19,496 nucleotides of DNA. Source: JANYHF01 sp031393505. GTDB taxonomy: Bacteria > Pseudomonadota > Alphaproteobacteria > Rhizobiales > Hyphomicrobiaceae. The notes under the pieces were generated by a model. It worked only from the letters and a program-made list of their open reading frames with translations, had not been told where the DNA came from and made no database searches. The stretch's first letter is position 1. Each line of letters starts with the position of its first letter. Below are positions 6,837 through 14,576 of this stretch, piece after piece. Position numbers and translations under genes: made by a program. The stretch spans positions 1-19,496 of the forward strand of contig JANMVX010000347.1 in NCBI GenBank assembly GCA_031393505.1, given 5' to 3'.

Positions 6837-7295
6837 ATGGCGACCTACACTGCAACCGTGACGTGGACCCGCTCCGCCGATGAGGCGTTCAAAGACAACC
6901 GCTACAGCCGCGGTCACCAGTGGTCCTTCGATGGCGGCGTCAGTTTTCGCGCCTCCTCGTCCCCGCACGTCGTTCCCCGCTTTTCCGATCCCGCCGGCGT
7001 CGACCCTGAAGAGGCATTCGTCGCCAGCCTGTCGAGCTGCCATATGCTGACGTTCCTGTATCTAGCCGCCAAGCAGGGACTGGTCGTCGACAGCTACGTC
7101 GATCAGGCCGAGGGCGTGATGGGCAAAAATGCCAAGGGCCAGCAGTTTGTCAGCGTCGTGACGCTGCGTCCCCGCATCTCCTGGGGCGGAACGGCGCCGG
7201 ACAAGGCAGCACAGGACGCCCTGCACCATGCCGCTCACGAAGAGTGCTACATCGCAAATTCGGTGCTGACGGAGGTGCGCTGCGAGCCGGTCTAA
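6837..7295 (+). CDS. OsmC/Ohr-family protein, probable thiol peroxidase
   Basis: This 152-residue cytoplasmic protein carries the two cysteines typical of the OsmC/Ohr superfamily: Cys68 in VASLSSCHMLTF (peroxidatic) and Cys137 in HEECYIANSV (resolving). Preceding acidic residues are in DPEEAFVASL. Members reduce organic hydroperoxides using lipoyl or other dithiol donors. The N-terminus is of the OsmC/YhfA-like kind, with a SADEAFKDNRYSRGHQWSFDGG stretch that includes the Arg-bearing strand. GAGG lies eight bases before the ATG. It sits 16 bases after the L,D-transpeptidase and ends 16 bases before the converging algH-type gene. The family is secure; the specific substrate is unknown. Confidence 0.9.
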   Translation: MATYTATVTWTRSADEAFKDNRYSRGHQWSFDGGVSFRASSSPHVVPRFSDPAGVDPEEAFVASLSSCHMLTFLYLAAKQGLVVDSYVDQAEGVMGKNAKGQQFVSVVTLRPRISWGGTAPDKAAQDALHHAAHEECYIANSVLTEVRCEPV

Positions 7296-7311
7296 GGAGC
7301 AGCTGCCGCCC

Positions 7312-7923
7312 CTACGCGTGCCCAGCGTCGCTCACAAGATGCATGGTGTTGATGCCTATGCGGCCCATCGCGCCCTGGTACATCTCGTCCACATCGGTAT
7401 CGAAAACGAGGTCGAAATCGGCCGGGCAATTGAGCCAGCCGTTGGCCTGGATCTCAGCCTCCAGCTGGCCCGCCGACCAGCCGGCGTAGCCCAACGCAAG
7501 GATCGACCGCTTGGGTCCTTTGCGCGTCGCCATGGCTTTCAGAATGTCGATCGTGGCCGTCAGACAGAACTTGTCGCCGATGCGCAGCGTGCTGTCCGGC
7601 GTAACGTAGTCGGAGGAATGCAGCACAAAGCCGCGGCCTGTCTCGACCGGACCGCCGAAATGCACGCTGGTCTCGGTAATTTCCGCAGCGACGATGCCCG
7701 GCTTGCTCTTGGGTAGGATTTGCAACTGATCCAGCAGTTCGGCAAAGCTGATGTGGGTGGCTGGCTGGTTGATGATCAGTCCCATCGCGCCCTCTTTGGA
7801 GTGCGCGCAAAGATAAATCACCGAGCGGGCGAAGCGCTTGTCCGTCATCGACGGCATGGCGATGAGCAACTGGCCGTCGAGATACGGCGACGTCGAAGTG
7901 CGGGGGGAGCGTGATCCGGCCAT
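7312..7923 (-). CDS. AlgH/YqgE family protein (UPF0301, DUF179)
   Basis: This 203-residue protein is of the YqgE/AlgH family. Recognisable segments are YLDGQLLIAMPSMTDKRF (residues 14-31), SVIYLCAHSKEGAMGLIINQP (34-54), the conserved VHFGGPVETGRGFVLHSSDY, and ILALGYAGWSAGQLEAEI. Members are small cytoplasmic proteins. AlgH was linked to alginate regulation in Pseudomonas, but no biochemical activity is firmly established, so I give no symbol. The ATG at 7923 has no good Shine-Dalgarno sequence; the family usually has a short variable tail before the conserved GQLLIAMP, which fits this start. In many Alphaproteobacteria this gene neighbours the DsbD-like and peroxiredoxin genes, as here, where it is divergent from them across about 190 bases. 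Confidence 0.92.
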   Translation of the reverse strand: MAGSRSPRTSTSPYLDGQLLIAMPSMTDKRFARSVIYLCAHSKEGAMGLIINQPATHISFAELLDQLQILPKSKPGIVAAEITETSVHFGGPVETGRGFVLHSSDYVTPDSTLRIGDKFCLTATIDILKAMATRKGPKRSILALGYAGWSAGQLEAEIQANGWLNCPADFDLVFDTDVDEMYQGAMGRIGINTMHLVSDAGHA

Positions 7924-8114
7924 GGGGGGAGCTTAACCGCTTCTTGGGCTCGCTGTGAAGATAGAGATGAGCCTGCGGGGGAACTACGGCAAAGGTGTGG
8001 GGTCGTGCGCGCCTCCGTACCATTCAGGTTCCCTTCACTCAGGCTTGATTTGATGGTGTTCACAGCCATCTGTCTGGTGGGTTGCAGGATTGGCGCTGGA
8101 AGGACGAAGTCGTG

Positions 8115-8954
8115 ATGCAGAGGCGGGTCATTGGAATGCTGCTGGCTTTTGCCGGGCTCGTGGCGATGGCGCCGCTCGTGGCCAACGCTCAAACCGCGAC
8201 CAGCGATTGGATGCAAGGCAACAGTTCCCGGATCCGTTTGATCGCCGGCAAGATTACTTTATCCGGCCCGATCGTGGCGGGCGTCCAGATCGAGCTTGAT
8301 GAGGGCTGGAAGACCTATTGGCGCAATCCGGGCGACGCTGGCGGCGTGCCGCCCGAGCTGGATTGGAAGGCCTCGGGCAATGTCGCCAAGATCGAGTTGC
8401 TGTTTCCCTCGCCGATCCGGCTCAAAGACGCCAATGGCGAGAACATTGGTTACAAGCACGGCGTCATCCTTCCTGTCATTGTTCAGCCGGTCGACGCCGC
8501 CAAGCCGACGCAGCTGGATCTGAAAGTCCTGTTCGGCGTCTGCAAGAACATCTGCATCCCCGAGGATCGGCATTTGGCGGTCACGTTCGATCCCGCCGCC
8601 GCTATTGATGCCGAAATCGCTGCTCTCTTGACGCAGGCGATGGCGCACGTGCCCTCCGATCCTGCCAAGAACAGCAAGAGCCCGCAGGTGCAGTCGATCA
8701 AGCTGAATAAGTCAGCGATCCTGATCGATGCAGCCTTCCCGTCCGGCGTCGACGGAGCCGACCTGTTCGTCGAATCGACTGACGGCGGATATCTGCCGAT
8801 GACGGCCAGACTGGCTGACAGCGGCGATGGCCTCGTGCATTTCAGTATCGATCTGACCAAGACCGACGATTTCAAATCGCCGTCCGGTAAATCGCTTAGG
8901 CTGACGCTGGTGAGCAAGGCGGGTGCATCGGAATCGGTTCGGGTACTGCCATAG
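8115..8954 (+). CDS. Periplasmic DsbD-N-terminal-domain-like thiol protein
   Basis: This 279-residue protein has a clear signal peptide (MQRRVIGMLLAFAGLVAMAP...ANA, cleavage near residue 25) and a domain like the N-terminal periplasmic part of the thiol:disulfide interchange protein DsbD. The hallmark segments are GWKTYWRNPGDAGGVPPELDW (about 64-84) and LFGVCKNICIPE with Cys143 and Cys147. It lacks the eight-helix transmembrane and thioredoxin domains of full DsbD, so it would need a separate electron donor. Starts further up (TTG at 8082) would spoil the signal peptide; the ATG at 8115 is preceded only by weak purine-rich sequence. It is followed after 64 bases by peroxiredoxin on the same strand. 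A role in periplasmic thiol reduction or in copper/cytochrome maturation is inference. Confidence 0.87.
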   Translation: MQRRVIGMLLAFAGLVAMAPLVANAQTATSDWMQGNSSRIRLIAGKITLSGPIVAGVQIELDEGWKTYWRNPGDAGGVPPELDWKASGNVAKIELLFPSPIRLKDANGENIGYKHGVILPVIVQPVDAAKPTQLDLKVLFGVCKNICIPEDRHLAVTFDPAAAIDAEIAALLTQAMAHVPSDPAKNSKSPQVQSIKLNKSAILIDAAFPSGVDGADLFVESTDGGYLPMTARLADSGDGLVHFSIDLTKTDDFKSPSGKSLRLTLVSKAGASESVRVLP

Positions 8955-9018
8955 AGCTTGGCAGGCAGGGGCATGTGCAGCTATCACCCTGGTTCCCCGA
9001 ACCCTAAGGAGCGTCCGT

Positions 9019-9498
9019 ATGACCATTGCCGTTGGAGACAAACTGCCCGAAGCAACTTTCATGGTGATGCGCGACGGCAAGGGCACGCCGGTCACGACAG
9101 CCGAGGTGTTCGGCGGCAAGAAAGTCGTGCTGTTCGCCGTCCCCGGCGCGTTCACGCCGACCTGCCACCTTAAGCATTTGCCTGGCTTTTTGACACATGC
9201 CGCCGAATTCAAGGCGCGCGGCGTCGACACCATCGCCTGCACTTCGGTGAATGATCACCACGTGATGGGTCATTGGGCCAAGGCTACTGGCGTGGAGGGC
9301 AAGATCGAACTTCTGGCCGATGGCACGGCGGCGTTCGCCAAGGCCGTTGGGCTGGATGCCGTTCTCGGTCCGATGGGGGTGCGCTCGAAGCGTTATGCTG
9401 CGCTGATCGACAACGGCGTGCTGAAAGTGCTGCACGTCGAGGACAATACTGGCGTCGCCGAAGCCAGCAGCGCCGAGTCCTTGCTGAAGGCGATGTAG
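9019..9498 (+). CDS. Peroxiredoxin, Prx5/glutaredoxin-linked type
   Basis: This 159-residue thiol peroxidase reduces H2O2 and alkyl hydroperoxides. The Prx5-type active site is PGAFTPTCHLKHLPGF, with peroxidatic Cys49 and conserved Pro42 and Thr46. The substrate-stabilising Arg is in GVRSKRYAALID. A second Cys (Cys74, in TIACTSVND) is typical of bacterial members and may or may not resolve. I chose the ATG at 9019, which follows AAGGAG at seven bases; the frame is open for 32 codons above it without a family match. It is probably cotranscribed with the DsbD-N-like gene. Its stop codon is six bases from that of the converging rnhA. It should be cytoplasmic, whereas its upstream partner is exported. 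Confidence 0.95.
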   Translation: MTIAVGDKLPEATFMVMRDGKGTPVTTAEVFGGKKVVLFAVPGAFTPTCHLKHLPGFLTHAAEFKARGVDTIACTSVNDHHVMGHWAKATGVEGKIELLADGTAAFAKAVGLDAVLGPMGVRSKRYAALIDNGVLKVLHVEDNTGVAEASSAESLLKAM

Positions 9499-9504
9499 GC
9501 TCGA

Positions 9505-9969
9505 TCAGCGCTTCTTCTTGAACGGGGCGAGCGCCTCGCGGGCCAACACGTCCGCGCGCTCGTTTTCGACATGCCCGGCATGGCCCTTCAGCCAGCGCCA
9601 ATCCAACTTGTGGCGGGCGGCGGCGATCTCGAGCCGCTGCCAAAGCTCGATGTTTTTCACCGCGCTGCCGTCCGCAGTGCGCCAACCCTTACGTTTCCAA
9701 CCGTGGATCCACTTGGTGATGCCATCGCGCAGATAGACTGAATCCGTGTGCAGCTCGACGTCCGATGGCTTTTTGACCGCCTCCAGCGCCGCGATGGCCC
9801 CCATCAACTCCATCCGGTTGTTGGTGGTGTGGGCTTCACCACCATTCAGCTCCTTGCGATGTTCGCCCGAAATCAGGATCGCCCCCCATCCGCCCGCTCC
9901 TGGATTGCCCGAGCAGGCGCCGTCCGTGAACACCGTTATTTTTGGCCGGGCAGCCGCCTCGATGCTCAT
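9505..9969 (-). CDS. rnhA: Ribonuclease HI
   Basis: This 154-residue enzyme cleaves the RNA strand of RNA/DNA hybrids, for example Okazaki primers and R-loops. All catalytic residues are present at the E. coli positions plus six: Asp16 (VFTDGACSGNPG), Glu54 (NNRMELMGAI), Asp76 (HTDSVYL), His130 (LKGHAGHVENERAD) and Asp140. The basic-protrusion region GITKWIHGWKRKGW is intact, so it is the bacterial RNase HI form. Its ATG overlaps the thrB stop codon in the sequence ATGA, indicating translational coupling. The thrB-rnhA pair is a common alphaproteobacterial arrangement. Confidence 0.97.
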   Translation of the reverse strand: MSIEAAARPKITVFTDGACSGNPGAGGWGAILISGEHRKELNGGEAHTTNNRMELMGAIAALEAVKKPSDVELHTDSVYLRDGITKWIHGWKRKGWRTADGSAVKNIELWQRLEIAAARHKLDWRWLKGHAGHVENERADVLAREALAPFKKKR

Positions 9970-10937
9970 GATTTGGCGCCCAATCCCAATTCGCGCACAT
10001 GTTCGATCTTCTGTAGGAACCGCAGTTTTCGGATGTATTCAGTGGGATCGAGCCGCTTGACCAGCGCCGATTGCGGCGTGTGCAGCCAATCGTAGGCGCG
10101 CGTCAGCAGGAACCGCAGGGCCGCGCCCCGGGCAAGCACCGGCAGCGCCTTCAGTTCGTCCGGCTCCATTGGCCGGGCCACGTTGTAGGCTGTCAGAAGT
10201 CCTTGACCCTTGGTGATGTTGTACGATCCGTCGTCCTCAAAACACCAAGCACATAGGCAGACCGCGACATCGTAGGCCAAGAAATCGTTGCAGGCGAAAT
10301 AGAAGTCGATGAGGCCGGACAGCCGGTCGCCCATGAAGAACACGTTGTTGGGAAACAGGTCGGCATGAATGACGCCCGCAGGCAAACTCTTTGGCCAGCG
10401 CGCTTGAAGCATTGCCAGTTCGTCCGAAATCAGTTGGCGCAGTCCGGGGCTGACTTGCTCGGCATCGGCGCCAAGCTTTCGCGCAAGATCATGCCACCCT
10501 GCCAGTGTGAGGTCGTTTGGCCGTTTCAGCGAAAAACCTGCGCTGTCACGGTGCAGGCTGGCGAGCGCCGCGCCCAGGCCAGCGCAATGCCGCACTTGTG
10601 GCCGCTTCAACGACAGGCCTTCCAGAAACGTCACCAGCGCCGCGGGCTTTCCGGCCAGCTCCCGCAGCATGGCTCCATGCCGGTCACGCAAGGGCGTGGG
10701 ACACGACAGGCCCGCGGCAGCCAAATGCTCCATCAGCCCCAGAAAAAACGGCAGATCCCCCTTGGCCACGCGCTTTTCGTACAGCGTGAGAATATAGCGC
10801 CCGCGATCGGTGGTCAGCAGATAGTTGGAGTTCTCGACGCCCTCGGCGATGCCCTTGCAGGAAGTCAGCTCGCCAATGTCATAGTCGGCGACAAAGGCGG
10901 TCAGCGCATCGTCGGGCACTTCGGTGTAGACTGCCAT
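9966..10937 (-). CDS. thrB: Homoserine kinase (APH-fold ThrB)
   Basis: This 323-residue enzyme phosphorylates homoserine to O-phosphohomoserine in threonine synthesis. It is the aminoglycoside-phosphotransferase-fold version found in Alphaproteobacteria and pseudomonads, not the GHMP-type ThrB of E. coli. The N-terminus (MAVYTEVPDDALTAFVADYD) and EGVENSNYLLTTDRGRYILT match the family. The catalytic loop is GVIHADLFPNNVFF with His191, Asp193 and Asn198, followed by the metal-binding Asp211 in LIDFYFACND. The frame is open for 61 codons above the ATG at 10937, but AAAGG six bases upstream and the family N-terminus fix this start. It overlaps rnhA by four bases. In many relatives ispH lies upstream; here a TusA-like gene does instead. 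Confidence 0.95.
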   Translation of the reverse strand: MAVYTEVPDDALTAFVADYDIGELTSCKGIAEGVENSNYLLTTDRGRYILTLYEKRVAKGDLPFFLGLMEHLAAAGLSCPTPLRDRHGAMLRELAGKPAALVTFLEGLSLKRPQVRHCAGLGAALASLHRDSAGFSLKRPNDLTLAGWHDLARKLGADAEQVSPGLRQLISDELAMLQARWPKSLPAGVIHADLFPNNVFFMGDRLSGLIDFYFACNDFLAYDVAVCLCAWCFEDDGSYNITKGQGLLTAYNVARPMEPDELKALPVLARGAALRFLLTRAYDWLHTPQSALVKRLDPTEYIRKLRFLQKIEHVRELGLGAKS

Positions 10938-10995
10938 CGTCGACCTTTGGACGGAAATTTTTTGACCTTGGCGCAGACTTGTACACGAGCCGCGC

Positions 10996-11256
10996 TCAGC
11001 CGCTAGCCTCGGGACGCAGGTCCGATGGCCCCGCCAACACCTGAATGCGCGTCCGCGTGACCGCGCCTTCAAGGCTGCTGGAGACAATCTGGTGCCCCAG
11101 CGCCTCGCACAGTTCCGCAAAATCGCCAGGTGCGAGCGGATCGCTGCTGAGCACCTCGATGGTCGCGCCCGCTATAAGTTCTCGCAGCACCCGCCGCAGC
11201 TTGAAAAACGGCATCGGACAGGCGAGGCCGGTGGTGTCGATGAGCGGGACCGTCAT
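10996..11256 (-). CDS. TusA/SirA-like sulfur-carrier protein
   Basis: This 86-residue cytoplasmic protein has the TusA fold signature: an N-terminal IDTTGLACPMPFFKLRRVL with the active Cys13 in the CPxP motif, and a second half SSDPLAPGDFAELCEALGHQIV matching the family's DP...D...FC...GH pattern. TusA proteins relay persulfide sulfur, for example to tRNA 2-thiouridine synthesis or to sulfur oxidation. Without neighbouring tus or dsr genes the pathway here is unknown, so no symbol is given. It lies 58 bases upstream of thrB on the same strand and is divergent from the methyltransferase gene across about 128 bases. No strong ribosome-binding site is visible. Confidence 0.88.
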   Translation of the reverse strand: MTVPLIDTTGLACPMPFFKLRRVLRELIAGATIEVLSSDPLAPGDFAELCEALGHQIVSSSLEGAVTRTRIQVLAGPSDLRPEASG

Positions 11257-11384
11257 GCCGTTGAGTTCACAAGCGAGCTATCGGGGTTGATCTGACGCAC
11301 AGGACCTGTCAGCACTTCGCCTTGATTGCAATGCCAATTGCAGCCGCTCACCCTGCCCGCACAATTGCCGAGATTGTCGCATCC

Positions 11385-12353
11385 ATGGCCTACGCCCAAC
11401 TGAAACACCGGCTGGACCAGGGCGACGTCTTGATCCTGGACGGCGCAACGGGCACCGAACTGCAGCGCCGTGGCGCGCCTATGGATGCGGCGGCGTGGTG
11501 CGGACCGGCGACCCTGCAGCACCACGAGCTGCTGACCGAAATCCACGCCGACTACATCGAGGCTGGCTCGGATGTCATCACGGCCAACACCTTTGCGGCC
11601 TCGCGGCTGATGCTGGGCGCCGCCGGGCTGGGCGACAAAGTTGGCGCGGTGGTGGCGCGCGCTGTGTCCGCTGCCCAGAAGGCCCGCAAGCGCGCTGGCG
11701 CCGAAGCCGGCGTCGCCGTTGCCGGGTCGCTCTCACATATGGTTCCGGTCGCCGCCGGGACGGATGTCGTGGACCCGTCCCAGGTGCCCTCACTTGGCGC
11801 TATCGCGGACGCGTTCCACGAGATCGCCAACCAGCTCAAGGCCAACGGCGTCGACCACATCATGTTGGAAATGATGTACAACCCGGCGCGCACGCCCCTC
11901 GCCCTCGCAGCCGCCCTCGAAACCGGACTTCCCGTCTGGTTCGGCGCCAGCGCCCGGCGCGGCGTCACTGGCGACGTGCTCGCCTTCGACCGCCTGGAAG
12001 ATGCGCCGCTCGCCACGATCGCCAAAATGATTCCGAAGCGCGGCGTGGACGTATCGGGGGTTATGCATACGGGTTCCGATCTCATGGCCGACGCGCTAAA
12101 GGTGATCCGCGAGCATTTCGCTGGGCCGCTCAGCGCCTATCCGGATTCGGGCTATTTCGCCGCGCCGGATTGGCGCTTTGTCGATGTAATAGATGCCGGC
12201 GCCCTGCAAGCGTTCTATGGGGAATGGCTTGGCGCTGGGGCGCGCCTGATCGGCGGATGCTGCGGTACGGGACTTGCACACATCCGCGCAGCGGCTGCGG
12301 CGCGGGAACAATTCAAGCGCACAGGGAATGCGACTGCTTCCAGCGTCGTTTAA
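11385..12353 (+). CDS. Homocysteine S-methyltransferase-family protein with altered zinc motif
   Basis: This 322-residue protein is an S-methyl_trans (PF02574-type) barrel. The N-terminal LILDGATGTELQRRGAPM (residues 17-33) and the C-terminal RLIGGCCGTGLAHIRA (Cys292, Cys293) are typical. The first zinc ligand in the family is a Cys in a G-x-N-C motif. At the matching place this protein reads VSGVMHTGSD (224-231), with Met227-His228 instead of Asn-Cys, so the metal site may use His or be absent. The methyl donor and acceptor are therefore uncertain. I chose the ATG at 11385, which starts just before the conserved core; a TTG at 11322 and an ATG at 11331 are possible, and none has a good ribosome-binding site. 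hemA follows after 35 bases and may be cotranscribed. Confidence 0.85.
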   Translation: MAYAQLKHRLDQGDVLILDGATGTELQRRGAPMDAAAWCGPATLQHHELLTEIHADYIEAGSDVITANTFAASRLMLGAAGLGDKVGAVVARAVSAAQKARKRAGAEAGVAVAGSLSHMVPVAAGTDVVDPSQVPSLGAIADAFHEIANQLKANGVDHIMLEMMYNPARTPLALAAALETGLPVWFGASARRGVTGDVLAFDRLEDAPLATIAKMIPKRGVDVSGVMHTGSDLMADALKVIREHFAGPLSAYPDSGYFAAPDWRFVDVIDAGALQAFYGEWLGAGARLIGGCCGTGLAHIRAAAAAREQFKRTGNATASSVV

Positions 12354-12388
12354 ACCTTGTGGCGGAATCCGGCTTGGAGATTTTGACG

Positions 12389-13600
12389 ATGGACTATCTG
12401 CAGCATTTCGCCGATGCGGTCGACGCCGTGCGCAAGGAAGGCCGCTACCGGGTGTTCACCGACATCATACGGCATGGCGGCAGTTTTCCCAAAGCGACGC
12501 AGCACATTGATGGCGCAACCCGGCCGGTGACGGTGTGGTGCTCGAACGACTATCTCGGCATGGGGCAGCATCCGGCGGTCATCGCGGCCATGCACGAAGC
12601 CATCGACAAGGCGGGCGCGGGATCGGGCGGCACGCGCAACATCTCGGGCACCACGCACTATCATGTGCAGCTTGAGGCCGAGCTTGCGGACTTGCACCAG
12701 AAGGAGCGCGCACTCCTGTTCACATCCGGCTATGTCGCCAACGAGGCCGCGCTGTCGACGCTGTCGCGGCTGCTCCCTGGCGTGATCCTGTTTTCCGACG
12801 CCATGAACCATGCCTCCATGATTGAAGGCATCCGCCACGGCGGAGCGTCCAAGCGCATCTGGAAACACAACGATCTGAAGGATCTTGAGCGCCAGCTGGC
12901 TGAAGCGCCTGCAACCGCGCCAAAACTGATCGCTTTCGAGTCCGTCTACTCGATGGATGGCGACATTGCGCCGATCGCCGAGATTTGCGCGCTCGCCAAG
13001 CGGTTCGGCGCCCTCACCTATCTTGATGAGGTGCATGCCGTTGGCCTTTACGGGAATCGTGGCGCGGGTGTCGCCGAGCGCGAAGGCCTGCTTGACCAAG
13101 TGGACATTATCGAGGGCACGCTCGCCAAAGGCTTTGGCCTGGTCGGCGGCTATGTCGCTGCGGCGTCGGTCATCATCGAAGCCATCCGCTGCTATGCGCC
13201 GGGCTTCATCTTTACGACCTCGCTGCCGCCGGCCATTGCCGCGGGGGCGCTGGCGAGCGTGCGCCACGTCAAAGGCGACACGGCGCGTCGCAGTGAGCTG
13301 CATGCTCGTGCCGCTGAGGTTAAACGTCAACTGACGGCTGCCGGCCTGCCTGTGCTGGAGAATCCCAGTCATATCGTTCCGGTCATGGTCGGCGATCCGG
13401 TCGTCTGCAAGTCGCTGTCGGACCAACTGTTGGACCGCTTTGGGATCTATGTGCAGCCGATCAACTATCCGACAGTTCCGCGCGGCACCGAGCGGTTGCG
13501 GTTGACGCCCAGTCCCGTCCACGGCGCAGCGGATATTGCGCACCTCGTGGCGGCACTGGAGCGGCTCTGGAGCGAACTCCGACTGGCCAAAGCGGCCTGA
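12389..13600 (+). CDS. hemA: 5-aminolevulinate synthase
   Basis: This 403-residue PLP enzyme condenses glycine with succinyl-CoA to 5-aminolevulinate, the first step of haem synthesis by the C4 (Shemin) route typical of Alphaproteobacteria. Visible motifs are the N-terminal MDYLQHFADAVDAVRKEGRYRVF, the glycine-rich GSGGTRNISGTTHYH (78-92), FESVYSMDGD (183-192), the cofactor residues DEVHAVGLYG (213-222), and the Schiff-base Lys247 in GTLAKGFGLVGG. The Lys motif differs slightly from the usual GTLGKAFG but still fits the class-II aminotransferase pattern. The length is normal, so it is ALAS rather than the shorter KBL or BioF relatives. The start has GGAG at a suitable distance. The frame is open upstream through the previous gene, but that part is a shadow. 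It converges on the stress-protein gene with 10 bases between stops. Confidence 0.96.
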   Translation: MDYLQHFADAVDAVRKEGRYRVFTDIIRHGGSFPKATQHIDGATRPVTVWCSNDYLGMGQHPAVIAAMHEAIDKAGAGSGGTRNISGTTHYHVQLEAELADLHQKERALLFTSGYVANEAALSTLSRLLPGVILFSDAMNHASMIEGIRHGGASKRIWKHNDLKDLERQLAEAPATAPKLIAFESVYSMDGDIAPIAEICALAKRFGALTYLDEVHAVGLYGNRGAGVAEREGLLDQVDIIEGTLAKGFGLVGGYVAAASVIIEAIRCYAPGFIFTTSLPPAIAAGALASVRHVKGDTARRSELHARAAEVKRQLTAAGLPVLENPSHIVPVMVGDPVVCKSLSDQLLDRFGIYVQPINYPTVPRGTERLRLTPSPVHGAADIAHLVAALERLWSELRLAKAA

Positions 13601-13610
13601 ACGGCCAACT

Positions 13611-14450
13611 TCAATGGGCCATAAAGACCGGCAACTCGGCCGCCAACAGAATGTGGTTGGTTGCGCCGCCAAAGATCATTTGGCGCAGCCGGCTTTGCGT
13701 GTAGGCGCCCTTAATCATTAGATCGGCGCCCCAGCTCTTGGCTTCAGCCAGAAACGCTTCTCCTGTTGAACGGTTCCCGGCGGCTGCCGTTCGAGCCGTC
13801 GCCGCAACCCCATTGGCGATGAGATTGGCCGCGATTTCGGCAGCGGTTGGCCCCGGCACCCCGGCGCCCTCAATGCCCATCACGAGCACTTCTTTCGACC
13901 GCTCCAGCAACGCCATGGCGAAAGCGATGGTACGCGCCGTTTCCGTGCTTCCGTTCCAGGCGACGAATATTCGCTCCCCGACGGTCGATACGGGTTTGGG
14001 CGGCGCGATCAGTATCGGTCGACCGCTTTCGAACAGTGTCGTTTCCAACGCTCCCATCCGCGGCCCGGCGCCATCGCGTTGGGCGCGTCCAAATACTGTG
14101 AGATCGAATGATCGTGCGCGCGCCGCAAGGGCGATGTCGTCCAACGGTTCGATGTCGCGCCAACTGAAGCGTCGCCCCTCGCCCGTCATGCCGCCAGCGG
14201 GCAGCGACAACCTTTGGGCCTGTGTATCGGCGAGTTTGCGCAATTCCTGCGGGTTGGCCCCCGCGGCCGGCAATTGTGGCACGGGCACGCCACCGAAGGC
14301 TCCGGCGATATAAATGTCGGTGATCAGCGACCGGACCGGAACCGCCTCAAGGTAGCTGTCCCAACGGCCGGAGAACGCCGCAGCGCACTCAAAAACCGAC
14401 CCGATCTGATCGTGCCGTTCGACTGGGATCAAAACTGTCTTGAACGTCAT
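13611..14450 (-). CDS. Tandem-domain universal stress protein (UspA family)
   Basis: This 279-residue cytoplasmic protein contains two Usp-like domains. The first starts MTFKTVLIPVERHDQ, and the second at about residue 158 (GERIFVAWNGSTETARTIAFAM). The second ends with KGAYTQSRLRQMIFGGATNHIL, close to the ATP-binding G-x2-G-x9-G-S/T signature but with an acidic/hydroxyl-poor start, so nucleotide binding is likely but not certain. The first domain's equivalent (VFGRAQRDGAG) is poorer. Members accumulate in starvation or oxidative stress. GAGGG precedes the ATG at a good distance. It lies downstream of tolC on the same strand with 123 bases between them, so it may have its own promoter. Confidence 0.9.
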   Translation of the reverse strand: MTFKTVLIPVERHDQIGSVFECAAAFSGRWDSYLEAVPVRSLITDIYIAGAFGGVPVPQLPAAGANPQELRKLADTQAQRLSLPAGGMTGEGRRFSWRDIEPLDDIALAARARSFDLTVFGRAQRDGAGPRMGALETTLFESGRPILIAPPKPVSTVGERIFVAWNGSTETARTIAFAMALLERSKEVLVMGIEGAGVPGPTAAEIAANLIANGVAATARTAAAGNRSTGEAFLAEAKSWGADLMIKGAYTQSRLRQMIFGGATNHILLAAELPVFMAH

Positions 14451-14554
14451 GTGTCCCTCGCATCGGCCGTTGGCCGCGATCAGTGGGACCTAGCAACAAC
14501 CACAGGCCTCGGCAATACGCCGTTTTACGACCCTTAATATCAGATCACATGTAT

Positions 14555-14576
14555 TAGGCAAGTATTCTGTTGCCTA
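14555..14576 (-). terminator. Inverted repeat overlapping the tolC stop, weak terminator candidate
   Basis: TAGGCAA (14555-14561) and TTGCCTA (14570-14576) form a seven-base perfect stem with an eight-base loop. The repeat includes the stop codon of the TolC-family gene. The stem is AT-containing and short and no U-tract follows, so termination strength would be low. The remaining ~100 bases to the stress-protein start show no other structure I can support. Confidence 0.3.

Noticed and set aside
11495..12388. A plus-strand frame that would fuse 298 extra residues to the N-terminus of HemA
   Set aside because: It is the out-of-frame shadow of the methyltransferase gene, Arg-rich and without domains. 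HemA starts normally at 12389 with its own ribosome-binding site.
12350..13672. A 440-codon minus-strand frame opposite hemA
   Set aside because: It is antisense to a fully supported enzyme and has low-complexity Arg/Gln/Asp composition, typical of shadow frames in GC-rich DNA.
14530..14556. A CRP- or FNR-like operator in the AT-rich stretch upstream of the stress-protein gene
   Set aside because: On the minus strand only one half-site (TGTGAT) is present; the opposite half does not match either consensus.
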